A stretch of 64,000 nt of DNA from Cryptomeria japonica (GCF_030272615.1 NC_081406.1:480348900-480412899); one strand, 5' to 3'. Positions 1 to 12,784 are shown, numbered from the stretch's first letter. Made by a program: numbers and translations. The notes: generated from the letters alone by a model not told the origin.

Positions 1-1
1 A

Positions 2-721
2 GGTGGAGGTGGTGGGGATGGGGGTTTTGTGGGTGGGGGTGGATTTGGAGGTGGAGGTGGTGGAGGAGGATGATTACAGAGGAGAGGGAGAGGTGGGCAG
101 CCATTGTGACTGTCATAGGGTCCTTTGATATAGGGAGTAGCCAGAGTAGGAGGCAAGGTTATTAGGGAGGGACAGGTGCCTATGGAGATGGGAGAGGGAG
201 CTACAAGTGGAGGAGAGGATCCTATGGGGATGGGAGGGGGAGACCCGCAGGAGCATATGATAGTATCTTTGCAGACTCATTTGACAATGACCTAGGTAGA
301 GTTGGAGGATATGGAGGTAGAGGCTGCAGCTAGAGATGTTCAGTTGTTTGCATTGGAGTCAGAGTTGATAGTAGTCAGGCGAGAGCAGGAAGATGCGGTT
401 GATAGGGTGATCTAGCTGTAGGAGAGAGTTCCGGGATAGGGTCCATCGACTGACTCATTGGTGAGGGAGTTACGGCGGGCAGGTGGAGAGGTTGGCTATT
501 GGTGGGGTTTATATGAGCAGGTGGTTCCATCCGGTGAGAAAGCACTGAATTATTCATAGATTCGTCAAGCGAGATCAGAGCAATCTCAAAGGATGCAGAG
601 TAGTGGTGGTGTTATGGTCCTCCATGGCGAGATAGTGCGGGTGGAGCAGGGGGTAGTGGTGGAGCAGGTATTGATGGTGGTGCAGGCGGTGATGGTGGTG
701 CAGGCAATGATGGTGGTGTAG
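2..721 (+). pseudogene. PMD-like protein, C-terminal part (antisense ORF of element C)
   Basis: One reading frame runs from the window edge to a stop at 719-721, broken by about nine in-frame stops but no frameshift. It starts glycine-rich (residues 1-24), continues through a spacer with Met/Gly/Glu, and has an acidic heptad-like helical stretch around nt 280-420 (ELEDMEVEAAARD) before a Val/Gln-rich tail. It matches in layout and in local wording (SSGGVM near nt 600; LVRE/LVRA before it) the C-terminal half of the PMD frame at 42761-44767. It lies 3' of, and opposite to, the gag-pol of element C, exactly as in element A. The N-terminal PMD domain itself would lie outside the window. Without the second copy this stretch would not be recognisable, so the family call is by homology. 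Confidence 0.6.
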
Positions 722-2670
722 CATCTAGCCATAGTGCTATTTGAGAGAGCTTATGTACTTGTTACATTGTTATTTTAGACTGTGACTTGGATCGCTCTTG
801 GTAGCCGATATATTTTTGACATCATTGTACTCTAATACATGTAGGTTTTTGCGAGATGATATATGAGGAGATCCCATATTTTATGATGATATGCCTATTG
901 ATGATATGTATGGGTTTATGCAGGATGATGATTATGATTTATGCTTAGATGCATGCTATGGATGATTTTGCTTTCTATATGTGTATGATGATGATTTTAT
1001 AATTTGTATATGCATGTTATGGATGTGGTGCTAACATGTGGATGCAGGTTAATACATGCATGATGCTTTGTTGTAATGCTTTATGAATGTGATGCCCTAA
1101 TGAATATGTATGCATAATGATGATGACTATGGGATAAATAATACTTGTGTTTATGTTGATGATATGATGATATGCATATTGTTTGTAAGATGAATTGTAA
1201 GGAATACAATGGTTATGCAAATGTTTATAGATGGTCCTAAAATGAATGCAAAATGGATAAACAAATGTAAATACAAATGTTTATGTTATGACTCTTAAAT
1301 GATTAAAAATAAAATGTGACTAAGTGATAAATGAAAGTGAAATGATAATGCAAATAAATGCAACTAAGGGATAATGAATAACTACACCTTAATGCAATTA
1401 AAAAGAATAACGTATAATTGCACCTTAATGCAATTAACATGAAAGGAATGCCTAAGGAATGTTGTGAAAATGAATCACTATAAATGAATGAATGTTATTA
1501 ATAATAAAATGCACTTTAAATGAAAATGCAAGTAAATGATAATAAATGCATCTGATATGTTAAATGCCTTAATGGGATGAACAAATCAATGTACTAAACT
1601 GACTATCTAAATGAATCTAAAATGTAAGTAAATGATAATGAACTAGATGCATTTTCATGCAACCAAATGTAATGGAATGATAATGCCATGCGTTTATGAG
1701 ATATGAATGCAAGTTGGTGAGAAATTGTATGATGCAATGATGATGTATCGGAGAACTCCGTCATGATTTTATCCAAGACCAATTCATATTAAAAAAAATC
1801 TTGTATTTTAACTTGTTTACACTTGAATACAAACCATAAATATGAATAATGAATGATCAAATGGATGGGCGATATGCAACAGAATGCAATATAAACAGAT
1901 GAGATGAAATGACGATCCATAGTGCTTTATTTTTCATCATTGAGCATGGTAGTATCAATCTTGGATGAGGCAGTAGGAGCCAAGTTTGGAGCATTGTACC
2001 TATAAGAAAGCAGTATAGATAAAAGAATAGGGACCCTCTTTCTGGTTCATGTGCAGATGGTCGAGGTATACACTATAGTCAATAAGCCATAGTGATCCAT
2101 GACTAGATTTTTTCATATGATCACGTAGCCTTGTGAACTTCCCACGTAGACACCATTAGTACACGCCCCAGAACTTCATTGGAATAATTCTCAGACAATA
2201 AACAAAATGATACCCAGGAACCATCTTGGCTACTCTAATCACTTGTGGATATCCCAGAGTAGCGTAGGAACTTGATATAAATGAATAAATATCTTAACAA
2301 ACCAACCAAGTACTAGATAGCTTAAACATAATTTTCTTGTCAAAGAAAATGTTATCATGTCTTTGTTTTGGAAGGAAAGATGCATCCTTGTTAAGACAAT
2401 TGTGTGTACCTGTGTTGATTGATTGATTGATTTGATAAGTGATCATCATTTGAGTAGCTCAAAATGTTTGTGTGATGTTTGTTGCGATGTGTATGTACAA
2501 AGGATTTTATGCATTTCCATCTTTTTGATTGATTTTTTGATGTTTTATCATGTTTTTGGGTTTTGTGAGTGTTATTGAATGTTTTTGGTATTATTTCCAC
2601 ACAATTTTGAATGAAGAACTCAATGAATCACAAGTAATGTAGAATCCACTTCCATCCATAGGTTAAGAGC
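722..2670. other. 3' region of element C between PMD frame and pol, no gene seen
   Basis: About 1.9 kb without a credible coding region. The first kilobase is dominated by ATG/GATGATG and AATGAATGCA simple-sequence wording; the matching part of element A (42.2-42.76 kb, read on minus) has the same ATGATGATG texture, so this is the downstream flank of the PMD frame. From 1760 to 2670 the composition is more mixed and nothing was recognised. Confidence 0.5.
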
Positions 2671-2684
2671 ATTTCCCCCAGTTT
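2671..2684 (-). other. Polypurine-tract-like motif downstream of pol (element C)
   Basis: On the minus strand the sequence reads AAACTGGGGGAAAT, about 320 bases after the integrase stop. Element A has a comparable ATTGGGGGCAAAAT at 28813-28826 after its own pol, and its true LTR-adjacent tract at 45987-46000 has the same G5 form. Position and form are seen; a role in second-strand priming is inference. Confidence 0.4.
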
Positions 2685-3001
2685 AGATATTACTATGAAA
2701 AGTAGGATGTAGGACGCATGAAGTACTATCCCTGATTCCAGATCAATAACAAGCCATGGTTTGAATGATTAATGAATGGATGTAATGGATGTGATTGCAA
2801 CAAGTTTCAAAGACAATGGAACCATAGCCTTTATGAGTGGTGCTTATTTGCCAGGTTTTTACCATCGCACTTACCCAAGGTGCCACCGGAGTGGTTTCTC
2901 ACCGTTTGGATGCATGATTTTTTTGTATTTTCTTCAGGACATTTTTCTAAATGTTTTTGGTGTTTTTCTAGTATGTATTGGAGCCTGATGCTCTATACAA
3001 C

Positions 3002-4200
3002 TTATGTATGAAACTGTTTGAGGTGCATAGTTTTGATTGGATCTGCCAGCAGTTCTCCTTCTTAAGTAGCCAACTGATATGCCCCAGACCCAAATACAAT
3101 AGTGATAACATATGGACCCAGCTAGTATGATTCAAACTTCCCTTGATGTTCTCTATTTGGTTGGTTATGAGGGTTCTCACTGAGAACGAGATCACCTACA
3201 TAAAATGTACGAGGTTTAACCTGATGATTATAGATTCTGCTCATGTGCTGTTGATAGGCTTTGAGGTTGTTGTATGTAGCTTATCGCCTTTCATCAAGTA
3301 GTTCCAAGTCTTGAAGATGGGAGACTTGGTGCGCTTCATTATCTATCATATTGTGTAAGGAAACCTGTAGAGATGGTATCTCAACCTCAATAGGAAGGAT
3401 GACTTCTGCTCCATAGACCAGTGAGTAGGGAGTTGCGCCTATAGGGGTTCAAATGCTAGTTTGATATGCCCATAGTGTTGGATTTAATTGAACGTGCCAA
3501 TCATGACCAACATCATTGACTGTCTTCTTGAGGATTCTCAATATGTTTTTATTTGATGCTTCGGCCTGATCATTGCCTTGTGGGTAATAGGGAGTGGAAA
3601 AGCGGTGTTGGATGTGAAACTTCTCACAAAGCTCACAAACATCCTGATTTTTGAAAGGAAGTTTGTTATCTGTGATGATGGACATGGGTACACCATACCG
3701 ACAGATGATATAATTAAGGATGAATGAGGTGATCTTCTTGCCGGTGACTTGGGTAAGTGGAATGGCTTTGATCCACTTTGTGAAGTATTCGGTGGCGGTA
3801 ATGATAAATTTATGGTCATGGGATGAAGATGGATGAATTTTACCCACAAGGTCAAGTCCCCATTGATAAAAGGGCCATGTTGTTGTGATTGGTTGCAAGT
3901 CCTATGTTGGTGCATGTATCAAGTCTCTGTGAACTTGGCACTTCTTGCATTTTCTGACAAAATAGTAGGAGTCTTTTTCCATGGATGGCCAATAGTATCC
4001 AACGCGCATGATCTTGTTTGCTAAGGATGGACCGCTTGAGTGAGTCCCACAAATTTCTTCATGTACCTCTTCCGAGGCCTTTGTTGTCTCATACTGTTCT
4101 AAACATCGAAGGAGAGTACCATCAAGACTGCATTAGTATAGGGTTTTAGCAATGATGGTGTATCGAGTGGTTTGTTAGATGAAGGTTTAGTGTTGGTTAT
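3002..4200 (-). pseudogene. Integrase of element C
   Basis: The HHCC finger (HEEICGTHSSG, then RKCKKCQ) lies near 3930-4060. The catalytic core has WGLDLVGK, IITDNKLPFK and YPQGNDQAEASNK, so D, D and E are all present although the Gly after TDN is replaced by Lys. The C-terminal part has YVGDLVLSENP and an SH3-like FGSGAYQLAT segment ending at the stop at 3002. No chromodomain follows, as expected for Tat. Stops occur in the finger and in the C-terminal part. Confidence 0.9.
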
Positions 4201-4429
4201 TTGATTAGTTAGGAGGAAGTGTGTGATTGTGAAGGTAGGTGTAGAACTCACCGTACCATAGGGAATCGAAACCGGTAAGGTGACATATCATCTCAGATTC
4301 AGGGATATCATAAGCCGGAATCCAAAGTTGTTCTACTAAGAACTCGTAGCGTGTTGAATTCTATGGAAGATCTAAGAGAGATGCAATTGTAGCCATGATG
4401 TCAACAACTCGATTCCGATCTCAGGGTAT

Positions 4430-5008
4430 CTGCTCAAAGGTGACAGTTGTAAATGATACTTTTAAACTATCCACCATTTGTTTGTACAACATAAGTTTAT
4501 CATCCTTGGTTTGATTTTTGTCTATGACTTGTTAGATGACCAGTTGGGAATCGCCATATACTTGTAGCTCTTTTAGTTTCCATTGTGTGGCTAGTCTGAG
4601 TCCTATGATCAAGGCCTCATATTCTGCTATGTTGTTTGTACATGGAAAAGTTACCCTGTAAGACTTCAAGATGTTGTCACCTTGAGGTGTGATAAACAGA
4701 ATGCCTACCCCCATGCCATGTCTAGTATATGAGCCATCAAAGTATAACTTCCAAGGTTGTTTTGTTGTGATCATGAAAATCTCTTCATCGGGGAAGTTAG
4801 AAACAAGAGGATGATCGCCTTTTAGTGGTGCATCGACCAACTGATCGACAATAACTTGGCCTTTGATAGCCTTACAGTCCACATGCTCAATGTCAAATTC
4901 ACTCAGAATCATCACCCATTTGGCTAAGTAGCCTGCCAATACTTCTTTGCTGAGTAGGTACTTTAGTGGATTGATCTTGGCAATGAGTTGTACTTTATGC
5001 ATCAACAT
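4430..5008 (-). pseudogene. Second, archaeal-type RNase H (aRH) of element C
   Basis: KLYFDGSYTRHG, NNIAEYEALIIGL and LQVYGDSQLVI give the D-E-D catalytic signature of the additional RNase H that defines the Tat lineage. An upstream tether includes LAKWVMILSEFDIEHVD and a degenerate QVIVDQLVDAP. The C-terminal part beyond 4532 is broken by a stop. Confidence 0.9.
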
Positions 5009-5530
5009 GTAGTGTCATAATTTGGTGGCTGCTAAGATGATTGCTAGGCAAGCTCACTCAATAGGTGTGTAATTGAGTTCATATTTGACCAGTGTGTGAG
5101 AGATATAGTATACAACACACTCTTTCCTTTCTGCATTATGTGGTGCCAACAATACTCCTAATTCTTTGGTTGTAGCTAAGATATATAGCAAGAGAGGTCT
5201 ACCTGGATTTGGTGGGATCAAAAATGGTGTATTCATGAGATAGTCCTTAAGCATCTAGAATGCTTGCTGGCACTTTGTATCCCATTGAAAGCAGATATTT
5301 TTGTGTAACAGATGTGTGAAGGGATGACACTTGTCTACTAATTGTGCAATGAATCTCCAAATTGATTGTAGGCACCCTTGTAATGTCCTTAACTAACTGA
5401 TGTTCTTCGAAGGTGGCATGTCCATGATTGCTTTGACTTTTGCCAGATCTACTTCAATACCTTTGCTTGAAACAATGTACCCTAGAAGCTTCCCTAAGGT
5501 TACTCCAAAGACACATTTCTTTGAATTGAG
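5009..5530 (-). pseudogene. First RNase H (gypsy type) of element C
   Basis: After RT come the thumb/connection and an RNase H segment with PLLLYILATTKELGVLLA, VVYYISHTLVKYELNYTPIE and a final AIILAATKL-like helix. It is interrupted by several stops. A TGA at 5015-5017 closes it just before the second RNase H; the other copy has TGA at the same codon. Confidence 0.85.
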
Positions 5531-6150
5531 TTATACATGATATTGCTCTAATCTGTCAAAGATTTTATCTAATATGGTAAGATGACCTTCTCTTGTTAAT
5601 GATTTTGCCAGTAAGTCATCAACATAATCCTCCATTATAGTATGCATCATATCATGAATGATGATGGTCATAGCTCTTTGATAGGTCACCCCTGCATTCT
5701 TTAGACCAAAAGACATCACATTCCAATAGTATGTTCCCCATGGGCATGTGAAGGCAATTTTATGTTGATCTTCTGGAGAAATCTTTATCTGGTTGTACCC
5801 TGAAAAGCCATCCATAAGATAAAGCATGACATGTCCTTCTGTTAGGTCCACGACCATGTTGATGTTTGGTAGGGGGAAGTCATCCTTAGGACATGCCTTG
5901 TTTAGATCTCTAAAATCTGTATAGATATAAATGCCCCCATTTGGTTTACCAATAGGTACTATATTGGAGATCCACTTTACGTAATCAATTGGTCTAATAA
6001 AACCAACATCTAAGAGTTTTTTGAGTTTTTCTTTGACAAGCATAATGATCTGTAGGTGCATTTTCTGAGCTTTTGTTGTACAGGTTTATCTCCTTCTACC
6101 ATGGTGAGGTGATGCATGACCAAATCATGATCTAGACTAGGCATGTCTGC
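5531..6150 (-). pseudogene. Reverse transcriptase domain of element C
   Basis: The conserved blocks occur in order: QKLRK, LKKLLDVGFIRPI, DFRDLNKACPKDDFPLP, LMDGFSGYNQI (first catalytic Asp), FGLKNAGVTYQRAM and the YVDD box at 5615-5626. Both catalytic aspartates of YVDD are intact. The end is at about 5531, where a stop follows DRLEQYHV. The domain would copy element RNA into cDNA inside the particle. Confidence 0.93.
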
Positions 6151-6302
6151 GTAAGACCATGCAAATTTGATTTGACACTTCTAGAAGAATTCTACAAATT
6201 TTGGTTGTTCCTCTGGAGTGAGTAGAGATGCAAAATGTATGTGGTGAGGAGTCTCAGGGTCCTCACATTTAATTCTTTTGTTTCCTCAATTAGGATCATC
6301 GA

Positions 6303-7470
6303 TCACTCCTGATGTGTACTAGAGGGGAGGATGTCAAACCGTTCATCCTCAGATGCCTCAGAGAGGTTTTTGCCATTGGATATGCTCTTTCTTTTTACTT
6401 TTTTGGGATCAAATAGTGCCACAGTGTGGTTTTCATTGGAAGATCCATGTTTTATTGTGATATTTTTGCAGCTAAAAGGTTTGGTATCCACCCCAAACTA
6501 TGATGTGCTATTAAGTTCGATGGCAAATCCAGCTTTATGATCCCCACTTGGTATGTTATCCCATAGTTCCAAAAATTCAATGATCCCCTCATCATTTTGG
6601 AATTGGTCAAGGCATGGGGGATTAGGTTGGCTCCATTCGATGAGTTCAAGATGGATAATGTGCATTACCTCATCGATCCGGTTAAGTTCATGGGATGTCT
6701 CAGTGAGGGTTAAAACACTATGGTAAAGGTCATTGATGGTACTCTCCTTGTCAGAATCAGGCGTAGGATGTGACGTAGGATTTGTGGAAGGTGTTTCCAG
6801 TTCAGGAACCCAAGAGGTTTTAATTTGTGCCTCTCCGTAAACAGGGATTTCTTTGCGAGGTAGAGGTGGTGATGTATCTTCCTCATCTGAAGTATTGAGA
6901 TGCACAAAATCAAATTCCCACTCATGTGAGTCAGTCTCTGAGTCGCTTTCTAGTATCCAATTACTATACCAAACCGGTATATCTTTTGAGTTGAATATTG
7001 TAGTTGTGATTGGTTGATGTGTTGCTGGTGATGGAATTGCTAGTACTATGGGTGCCACTAATGTTGCTGATGGGTTTACCAGTTCTATCGATGTTGTTGG
7101 GGGTACAAATACTGTGGATGGTGATGTTGATGCGGTTTCTACTTCTGATGGGGTTTTTGGTTTGATAAGTGGGATGATTTGTGTTGTAGATAGGATTATC
7201 GGTGTTGTAGGTAATATTATTGGTGCTGCTAGTGGGATTATGGGTTTTGTAGGTATTTTTAGTGGTGTGAGTGGTGTTGTAGATGCTACTAATGGGATTC
7301 TCAGCCTTGTTGGGGAAGTTGGTGTTGCCGATATAATCAACTGTGGCCTCTTTAGAGTATTAGGATGATATAGAGGTTTGCTGGGTTTCCCTTTGAATCT
7401 GATCTTAGGAAGAGATTCCTTTTGAAAACCTATTCTAGTGTTATCTTTTGGTTTTAATTCTAGTTGTAAG
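6303..7470 (-). pseudogene. Protease-RT linker of element C, Pro/Thr/Ile-rich then acidic
   Basis: An open stretch of 280 codons (6498-7340) and a following fragment. The first 100 residues are a low-complexity series of P, T, I, S and A (short repeats such as TPLTPLKIP), followed by IPVWYSNWILESDSETDS and further acidic sequence. The IPVWYS...DSE block is also in element A at about 23970-24020, so the linker is homologous although A's is Lys/Glu-rich rather than Pro/Thr-rich. No enzymatic domain is visible. It probably acts as a flexible spacer between protease and RT. Confidence 0.7.
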
Positions 7471-7481
7471 GGCTCATGTCA

Positions 7482-7553
7482 TCCTTGCTTGCAAGGTCCC
7501 AAAGCACTCTGGCCATAGTAGCCCATTCTCTGCATGATAATAAGACCTTTTCC
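7482..7553 (-). other. G-patch domain after the protease (element C)
   Basis: The peptide starting YGKGLIIMQRMGY and ending GPCKQG has the spacing of glycines and aromatic residues of a G-patch RNA-binding motif (G-x2-hhh-x-MG-[WYF]-x-G-x-hG). It follows the protease by about 150 residues and ends at a stop. The homologous position in element A (23550-23636) has a longer, better match ending QGISEPI. A post-protease G-patch is established for betaretroviruses; here it is read from motif spacing only. Confidence 0.65.
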
Positions 7554-8012
7554 ATATTTATTAGTAGGTAGTTTAGCCTGTGGGATGTCTTTGATAGGGT
7601 CTTTGTAGATCCATTCTTCTAGGTCCTCATCTCTAGTCTCCTCTTCTTGACTTTTTCCAGGGATGAATTGTGCCAAAGTGTATGCTGGCTTGACCAGTGG
7701 TGGTTGAAGTAACCTTTGAGGCTTGCCATAAGTTTTAGGAGAAGTGGGTAATTGCCCAACACAAAATAATTGGCTTAGATTATATTCCCTAGGACCTTCC
7801 TCAACCATTTTCATTTTCAACTTCTCTTGTTTTGGTATAGGGGTGATTGAAATAGAAAGAGAGGCTTTACTAACATATGATGTGGATGGGATGGCTTCTC
7901 TTTTGTTAGGAATGGTGATCTCAGGTTGATGGTTAATATTGTTACAATATGCAAATGGATTTGCATCACCTAGGATTGTGATTTCTACACCGTTATGGGG
8001 AAACTTGATACA

Positions 8013-8310
8013 CTAATGATAGGTGGATAGAACAACTTGCATGGCATGTATCCAAGGTCTTCCTAACAAGAGATTATATGGCAGAGGAAGGTCCAGAACT
8101 TGACAGATGATGTGCTTCACCACTGAGCCCACTTGGATTTGTAACACAACTGCTTCTTTGGAAGAACGCTCTGCATCATCATAAGCTTTATGGTTATCTT
8201 TTTGCAGGGGTACACTGATTGCATATCCCAATGTTGTGACCAACTATAATGTACATATATTCAAACCGACACCATTGTCAATCAAGACTCGCTTGATCCT
8301 GTGTTGGTTG
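8013..8310 (-). pseudogene. Retropepsin (aspartic protease) of element C
   Basis: The active-site loop reads VLIDNGVGLNIC with the catalytic Asp codon at 8277-8279, where the intact related copy has LIDGGASLNIC. The flap region and the closing LLGRPWIHAM motif at about 8050 are preserved. A stop separates the two halves. Gly to Asn directly after the catalytic Asp would probably impair catalysis. Family knowledge: this domain cleaves gag-pol into mature proteins. Confidence 0.85.
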
Positions 8311-8750
8311 ACAAATCCTTCAATATGGAGTGAGGCATTATGATGTTGTTGGAAGGATGTATTGTCACTTTCAGAGAAAGTGAGACATGGTGATGACCTC
8401 AGATTACCAACCATATCTTGAAATTGATCTGTATTAAGATTGGCAGGGATTGACTCTTCTTGGAAAGCTTGATCCAAGATTATTTTATGAGATGGGGATA
8501 GGAACAAAAGCTCTAAGATAGATATAAGTGCGGGTATTTTGTTCAATTGTTCCACAAGGTTATACTACTTTGGGATGGATGTTGTGCCTTATGGAGCTTC
8601 TTTAATAGTGATCTTTCTACGACACGTAACAACATTGTAGGTAGGGTTTGGATCTTTGATGGTGAGGGTTACAATTTGTACATTGGTGTCATAGAGGTGA
8701 TTCACAGTGTAATTATAGGCAACTCATGTATAATTAGTTGTATCTATGTT

Positions 8751-10331
8751 TCACCCTGAGGTGGAAGGATCCCTTTGATCTTGTGATGGAAGTGGATTCT
8801 TGAACATGAGATGATCATTATTTGAGGTTTTTGGGTTGTGTCCTTCTATTTTAATTTCTCCTCGGTCAATAAGATCTTGAACAAGATCTTTCAGTCTATG
8901 GCAGTTACTTGTTTTATGCCCTTTCCCTTGGTGGAATTCACAATGTTCATTATCTCTCCACCATGGAGGTTTGACCCGAGGTTCATAGTTAGATGTCTTG
9001 GTAAGGTCACCAGATTTGAAGAGACCAATTGACGCAATACCATTTTGATGGGTTCCCCTAAGGGTGTGTATGTACATTTTGGTTTATAGTTTTATTGTCG
9101 TTGTCTTGGTTCCTCTTGCGGTGCATTGCGACCTTGATTTTGTGGAGGAGCAATGTGTTATTTTTAGGAGGGAGATTTTGCCTCGCAAATCGGACCACAG
9201 GTTGTACACTTTTTATGGTCCTTGCATCTACGACCCCGTCATTGATGATGTTTTTGTTCTTATTCCAGAAGCTAGGTTTATCACTATTAAAACACGGGCG
9301 AGGCCCATCTTTTAGTTCATTGTATATCTTGATAAGTCCCTTTTTTATAAGGGCCCGTTCACATTTTAATCCTTGGGTGATCATGTATTCAAAAGAATTT
9401 GTGCCCTTCATGTCTAGGTGGAATTTCATTTCATCATTCAAGTTGGAAATAAATATTTCCACTAGCTCTCGTTCAGGCAGATGAAGAGAACGTCTACTAG
9501 ATAGTTGCCTCCACTGTTGTAGGAAAGCTGAAAATAGCTCCCCTGGCTTTTGCTTGGTATTGCACAGATCTACCATGGTAACATCACATTCTATGTTGTG
9601 TGAATAATGCCCGATGAACTTTAAGAATAGTTCCTTGAATATCCTAATGTCGCTGGTTAATTAGGAAAACCATTGTGTGGTTGTCCCTCCCAAACTCTTA
9701 GGAAAGAGGCACATTAGATATGTGTTTTCATATGCCACTTCTAGGCAAGCTGAGTGAAATTCCCTGACATGATCTCTAGGGTCTCCTTTTCCCTGATAAT
9801 TTTCAGACTTAGGTGTTTCAAACCCACCCACAAAAGGGGGCATATATAGGTTCCTATCAAAGGGATAGGGACAAATATCATTGAATGAAAACCGGGTAGT
9901 CTTCACACCACTGTGGAGTTGTTGGGCGAGATTCTCGACTTGTTGCCTCAACATGTCTATTTCGTTAGGAAGAGGAGGTGGGGGTTTCCTTGATTAAGGT
10001 CATATCTAAAGTAATCTCTACCTCTTCCACCTTCGTTATGGCTATGGTTTTCTAATGTTTTCCATATTTGAGCGGTATGAAAATTAGAGGGCAGTTTAGC
10101 TCCCTCTTGAGCAAGTCTTAAAAAATGAGCATCTGCATTATTTTTAAGGATTTCATCGAAATGTCGATTGAACCTGGGGTTGTGTTGTGCTCTTTCTATT
10201 GCTTCAAGAGTTGGGGTACTAGGATCTTAATCATTTTGACCTCCTTCAATGGCTTCTTGAAAGTCATTGATATTTTCGTCCTCTTCTTCTTTGATCTCTG
10301 GTTGTCTAGTTTTCGATTTGGTTTGAGCCAT
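8751..10331 (-). pseudogene. gag: gag region of element C
   Basis: Capsid/nucleocapsid part. The N-terminal segment (10331 to about 9960) is charged and includes a GAKLPSNF motif that corresponds to GAKLPQDF in the other copy. The core retrotransposon-gag domain spans about 9900-9300, with DPRDHVREF, YLMCLFPKSL and the QWFS motif, then the CNTKQKPGE block. The nucleocapsid knuckle is at 8901-8942 as C-X2-H-X4-H-X4-C (CEFHQGKGHKTSNC), the CHHC variant common in plant gypsy gag, followed by a typical LKDLVQDLIDRG helix. Several stops and at least one frameshift interrupt it. In a live element it would package the RNA into virus-like particles in the cytoplasm. Confidence 0.88.
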
Positions 10332-12784
10332 TTTGTGTTCAAAATTTTTGAGGTTTGGTGAAAGTGATTATGAGTTGGTGATGAAATGAGAGATAAATGT
10401 TTTGTGAAATGTTTAGAAGATGGATCTCTAACACCAAAGGTTTGATGTTACCAAATTTCTTTTATGAATTACTCTTTGTGTTGTCAACAATGTTGATGTG
10501 ATAAGGTATAGCAAGTTTTGAGATGTGTCACAAACCAAGCTACCTAGTAATGAGAGGATGCACCCATAGACTAGTTTTAACTTGCGTAGAAATGCCTCTT
10601 AGGATGATTTATCCTAGATGTAGAGACACTCTAAAAAGTGATGTGTTGTTTTGATTTAAGCAATGCCTAAAAAGAACTTAGGACAAGACCTTTTTATGTT
10701 TCAAGAGTTGAATGGATTGATGATGTATGAATGTGAGAGTGGATAGAATATGGACCTCAATAAAAACTTTGTGTTCCAAAGGGAACAAATTCTTCCTCTT
10801 CTCTCTCAGGGGTTGGTGGTTCTTCTCGAGCTATGTTATATGTAATGCAGATGTTTGGAAAGAAAGTAGGATTGATTTTGCCTCCTTTATTTTTGTGATA
10901 ACTCAAAGCTCTATACTGAGTAAAAGATTTGTTGTTCAAAGGCTCTTTATCAAACACGTTGGATTTTTCTTGAAGATATAGATGCATATGACAAAAGAAG
11001 GCTCTGTGTGAGATAAAAATTTATCTATTGAGATAGAAAAATTTCCTTCTTTTGATAAAAGCCTTTGAACTCAATGGTCTTCTCTTCAAATTGACATGTT
11101 GATGAAGATTCCTTTTTCTCAATATTTGAAGGATGGTCATAAAATTTGATATCTTTTTTGCACTTTGTTTGATGCTTGATTGTCAAATGTTGGATGGAAA
11201 TTTGTGTTGGATGAATACTTGGTTTGAATTGGTTTTGAATTTCTTTCACAAGAAAATAGAGCAAGCACAATAATGTTGCCTCAAAAGGTTCAAATAGGTG
11301 TGGGTCTAAATCGATCGAATCTTTGAACTTTTTGACCCCTTTTCAAGTGTTTTTGTATGTTTTTTCAAAATCCTGAAGTCGGCTCAATTTATCAGTGGTC
11401 TGACACAAAACAAAGACACTTCAAACACACTTTATCCATAAGTTCAAATGGCTAGTTGTGATAATTTCAGCCCACATCTTGATATTTCTTTAGCTTTGGT
11501 ACTACATACCTTATGAATCCTGCTGTAGCAAGTAAGGATGTGATATACTAAGTCTTGCGCAAGCATAATAGATAGATGATCCCTATGATGGGGGAGTCAC
11601 CGCTTTTATCAAGCTACAAGTAGCCTTTCAAAAAGCCCTATTTCTACTCAAGGAAATATGTATGGTGAGTATCTTGGGAGCAAAACCATCTATGCTCTTG
11701 CACTGAACTTCTCACAGATATCCTCAATCAATAGAATGGGTGGGTTTCTATATAAAGAGGTGTCTAGTAATGTTCGATGTTTTTGGACATAAGTTCATTC
11801 TATTGTGACTCACTTAAGAGCCTTGTAACTTGTGGTGGGACCCATATGTCCTTTCAAAAAGTTACACTATAGGAATAGCTATACCCAAGGCTACAACTTT
11901 TGCTCACACCTGATTTCTATAGCAGTTCGAAGGATTTACCACATGAGGTCATTCCCAAGAGTGATGTGTCTCTTGGCAGGCCTCTCCTAAAAAGATAAAA
12001 CTTTGAGTGTTACTAACACCTTTCTCTTGCACCTAGGACCACGAAAGTTGAGGGAGAGGATAGTGTGTGTTAGAAGTAGGACCACTTGACAAACTTTGCA
12101 CAAGTGTTCCAATCACCAAAAACACTTGTTCTTTTTAACCAAGTTATAACAATGCGATCTAAAAGATATTTGGAGATGTTGCTCCAACAAAATGTTGTTC
12201 TTTTTAACTTCAAGGCAAAATGTTATGTAATCTAGGAACTTGAAATCCTGGTCAACTGAATTTGAAACACATTTTGCTTTGAAGTAAATCACTTTGAAAA
12301 AAAAACTTTGACAAATTGGGGGTTCTTTTTAACTTGCACATATGAAGTGTTGATTGTGGATTTTAGCTTGATGCAAGAAATAAAAGTTGTTTTGTCTTGT
12401 TTTAAATCCCAAAATGAAATGAATCCTAACTTGCAAAAAAGCAAATTTGTTGGGCTTGAGTTTGTGGTTCTTTTTATTTTGAAAAGTGAGATTCCTTTTA
12501 AACCCAAATTTAAAAGATGTGATTCATTTTAGGCCCAAAATGAAATGTGAAGTTAATTCTTTTAAGCCAAAATAGAAAGTGAATTCATTTTAAACCCAAC
12601 CTTGAAAGAAAAAGTTAATAAAAAATAATCTTTCTTCCTAATTTAACTCTTAAAAATCCTACAAAGGGGGTTAGTAAAAAACCTGCACAAAAAAGTAAAT
12701 AGTTAGTAAAAAAAGATTTTTTGGTGGGCTTCAACAAGCCTAATTTTTATTTTTATTTTGGTTACAAAAAAGTTTTTACAACTC
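10332..12784 (-). other. Long 5' leader of element C, no gene seen
   Basis: About 2.4 kb upstream of gag without a convincing reading frame. It is rich in A/T homopolymer-flanked words (AAAGTG, TTTTAAACCCAA) at 12.3-12.75 kb. Element A also has a long (1.8 kb) leader. Short open frames here (for example 10757-10987 and 12289-12507) have no family signature. Confidence 0.45.

Larger units (their letters stand above)
3002..10331 (-). pseudogene. Tat-lineage Ty3/gypsy gag-pol polyprotein of element C, decayed
   Basis: A full-length but broken retrotransposon polyprotein. Order on the minus strand: gag, CHHC zinc knuckle, retropepsin, G-patch, long Pro/Thr/acidic linker, reverse transcriptase with YVDD, RNase H, a second archaeal-type RNase H, and HHCC/DDE integrase without a chromodomain. 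RT-RH-aRH-INT order with dual RNase H is the hallmark of the Tat lineage (Ogre/Retand/TatI-III). The start was chosen at the ATG at 10331 (MAQTKSK), which is followed by a TAA at codon 34. The end is the stop at 3002-3004 after the integrase C-terminal fold. Total length is not a multiple of three, so frameshifts are present besides many stops. It is closely related to, but clearly diverged from, the copy at 20828-28307. It cannot be translated as it stands. Confidence 0.93.

Noticed and set aside
7048-7368. Hydrophobic Gly/Val-rich frame on plus
   Set aside because: Complement of the Pro/Thr/Ile-rich linker of element C gag-pol.
10430-10460. TGG-containing sequence (minus: TTTGGTGTTAGAGATCC) just upstream of element C gag, looking like a primer-binding site
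   Set aside because: The 21-bp array that should lie between primer site and gag is further out at 12.8 kb, and no LTR end with a partner can be shown here.
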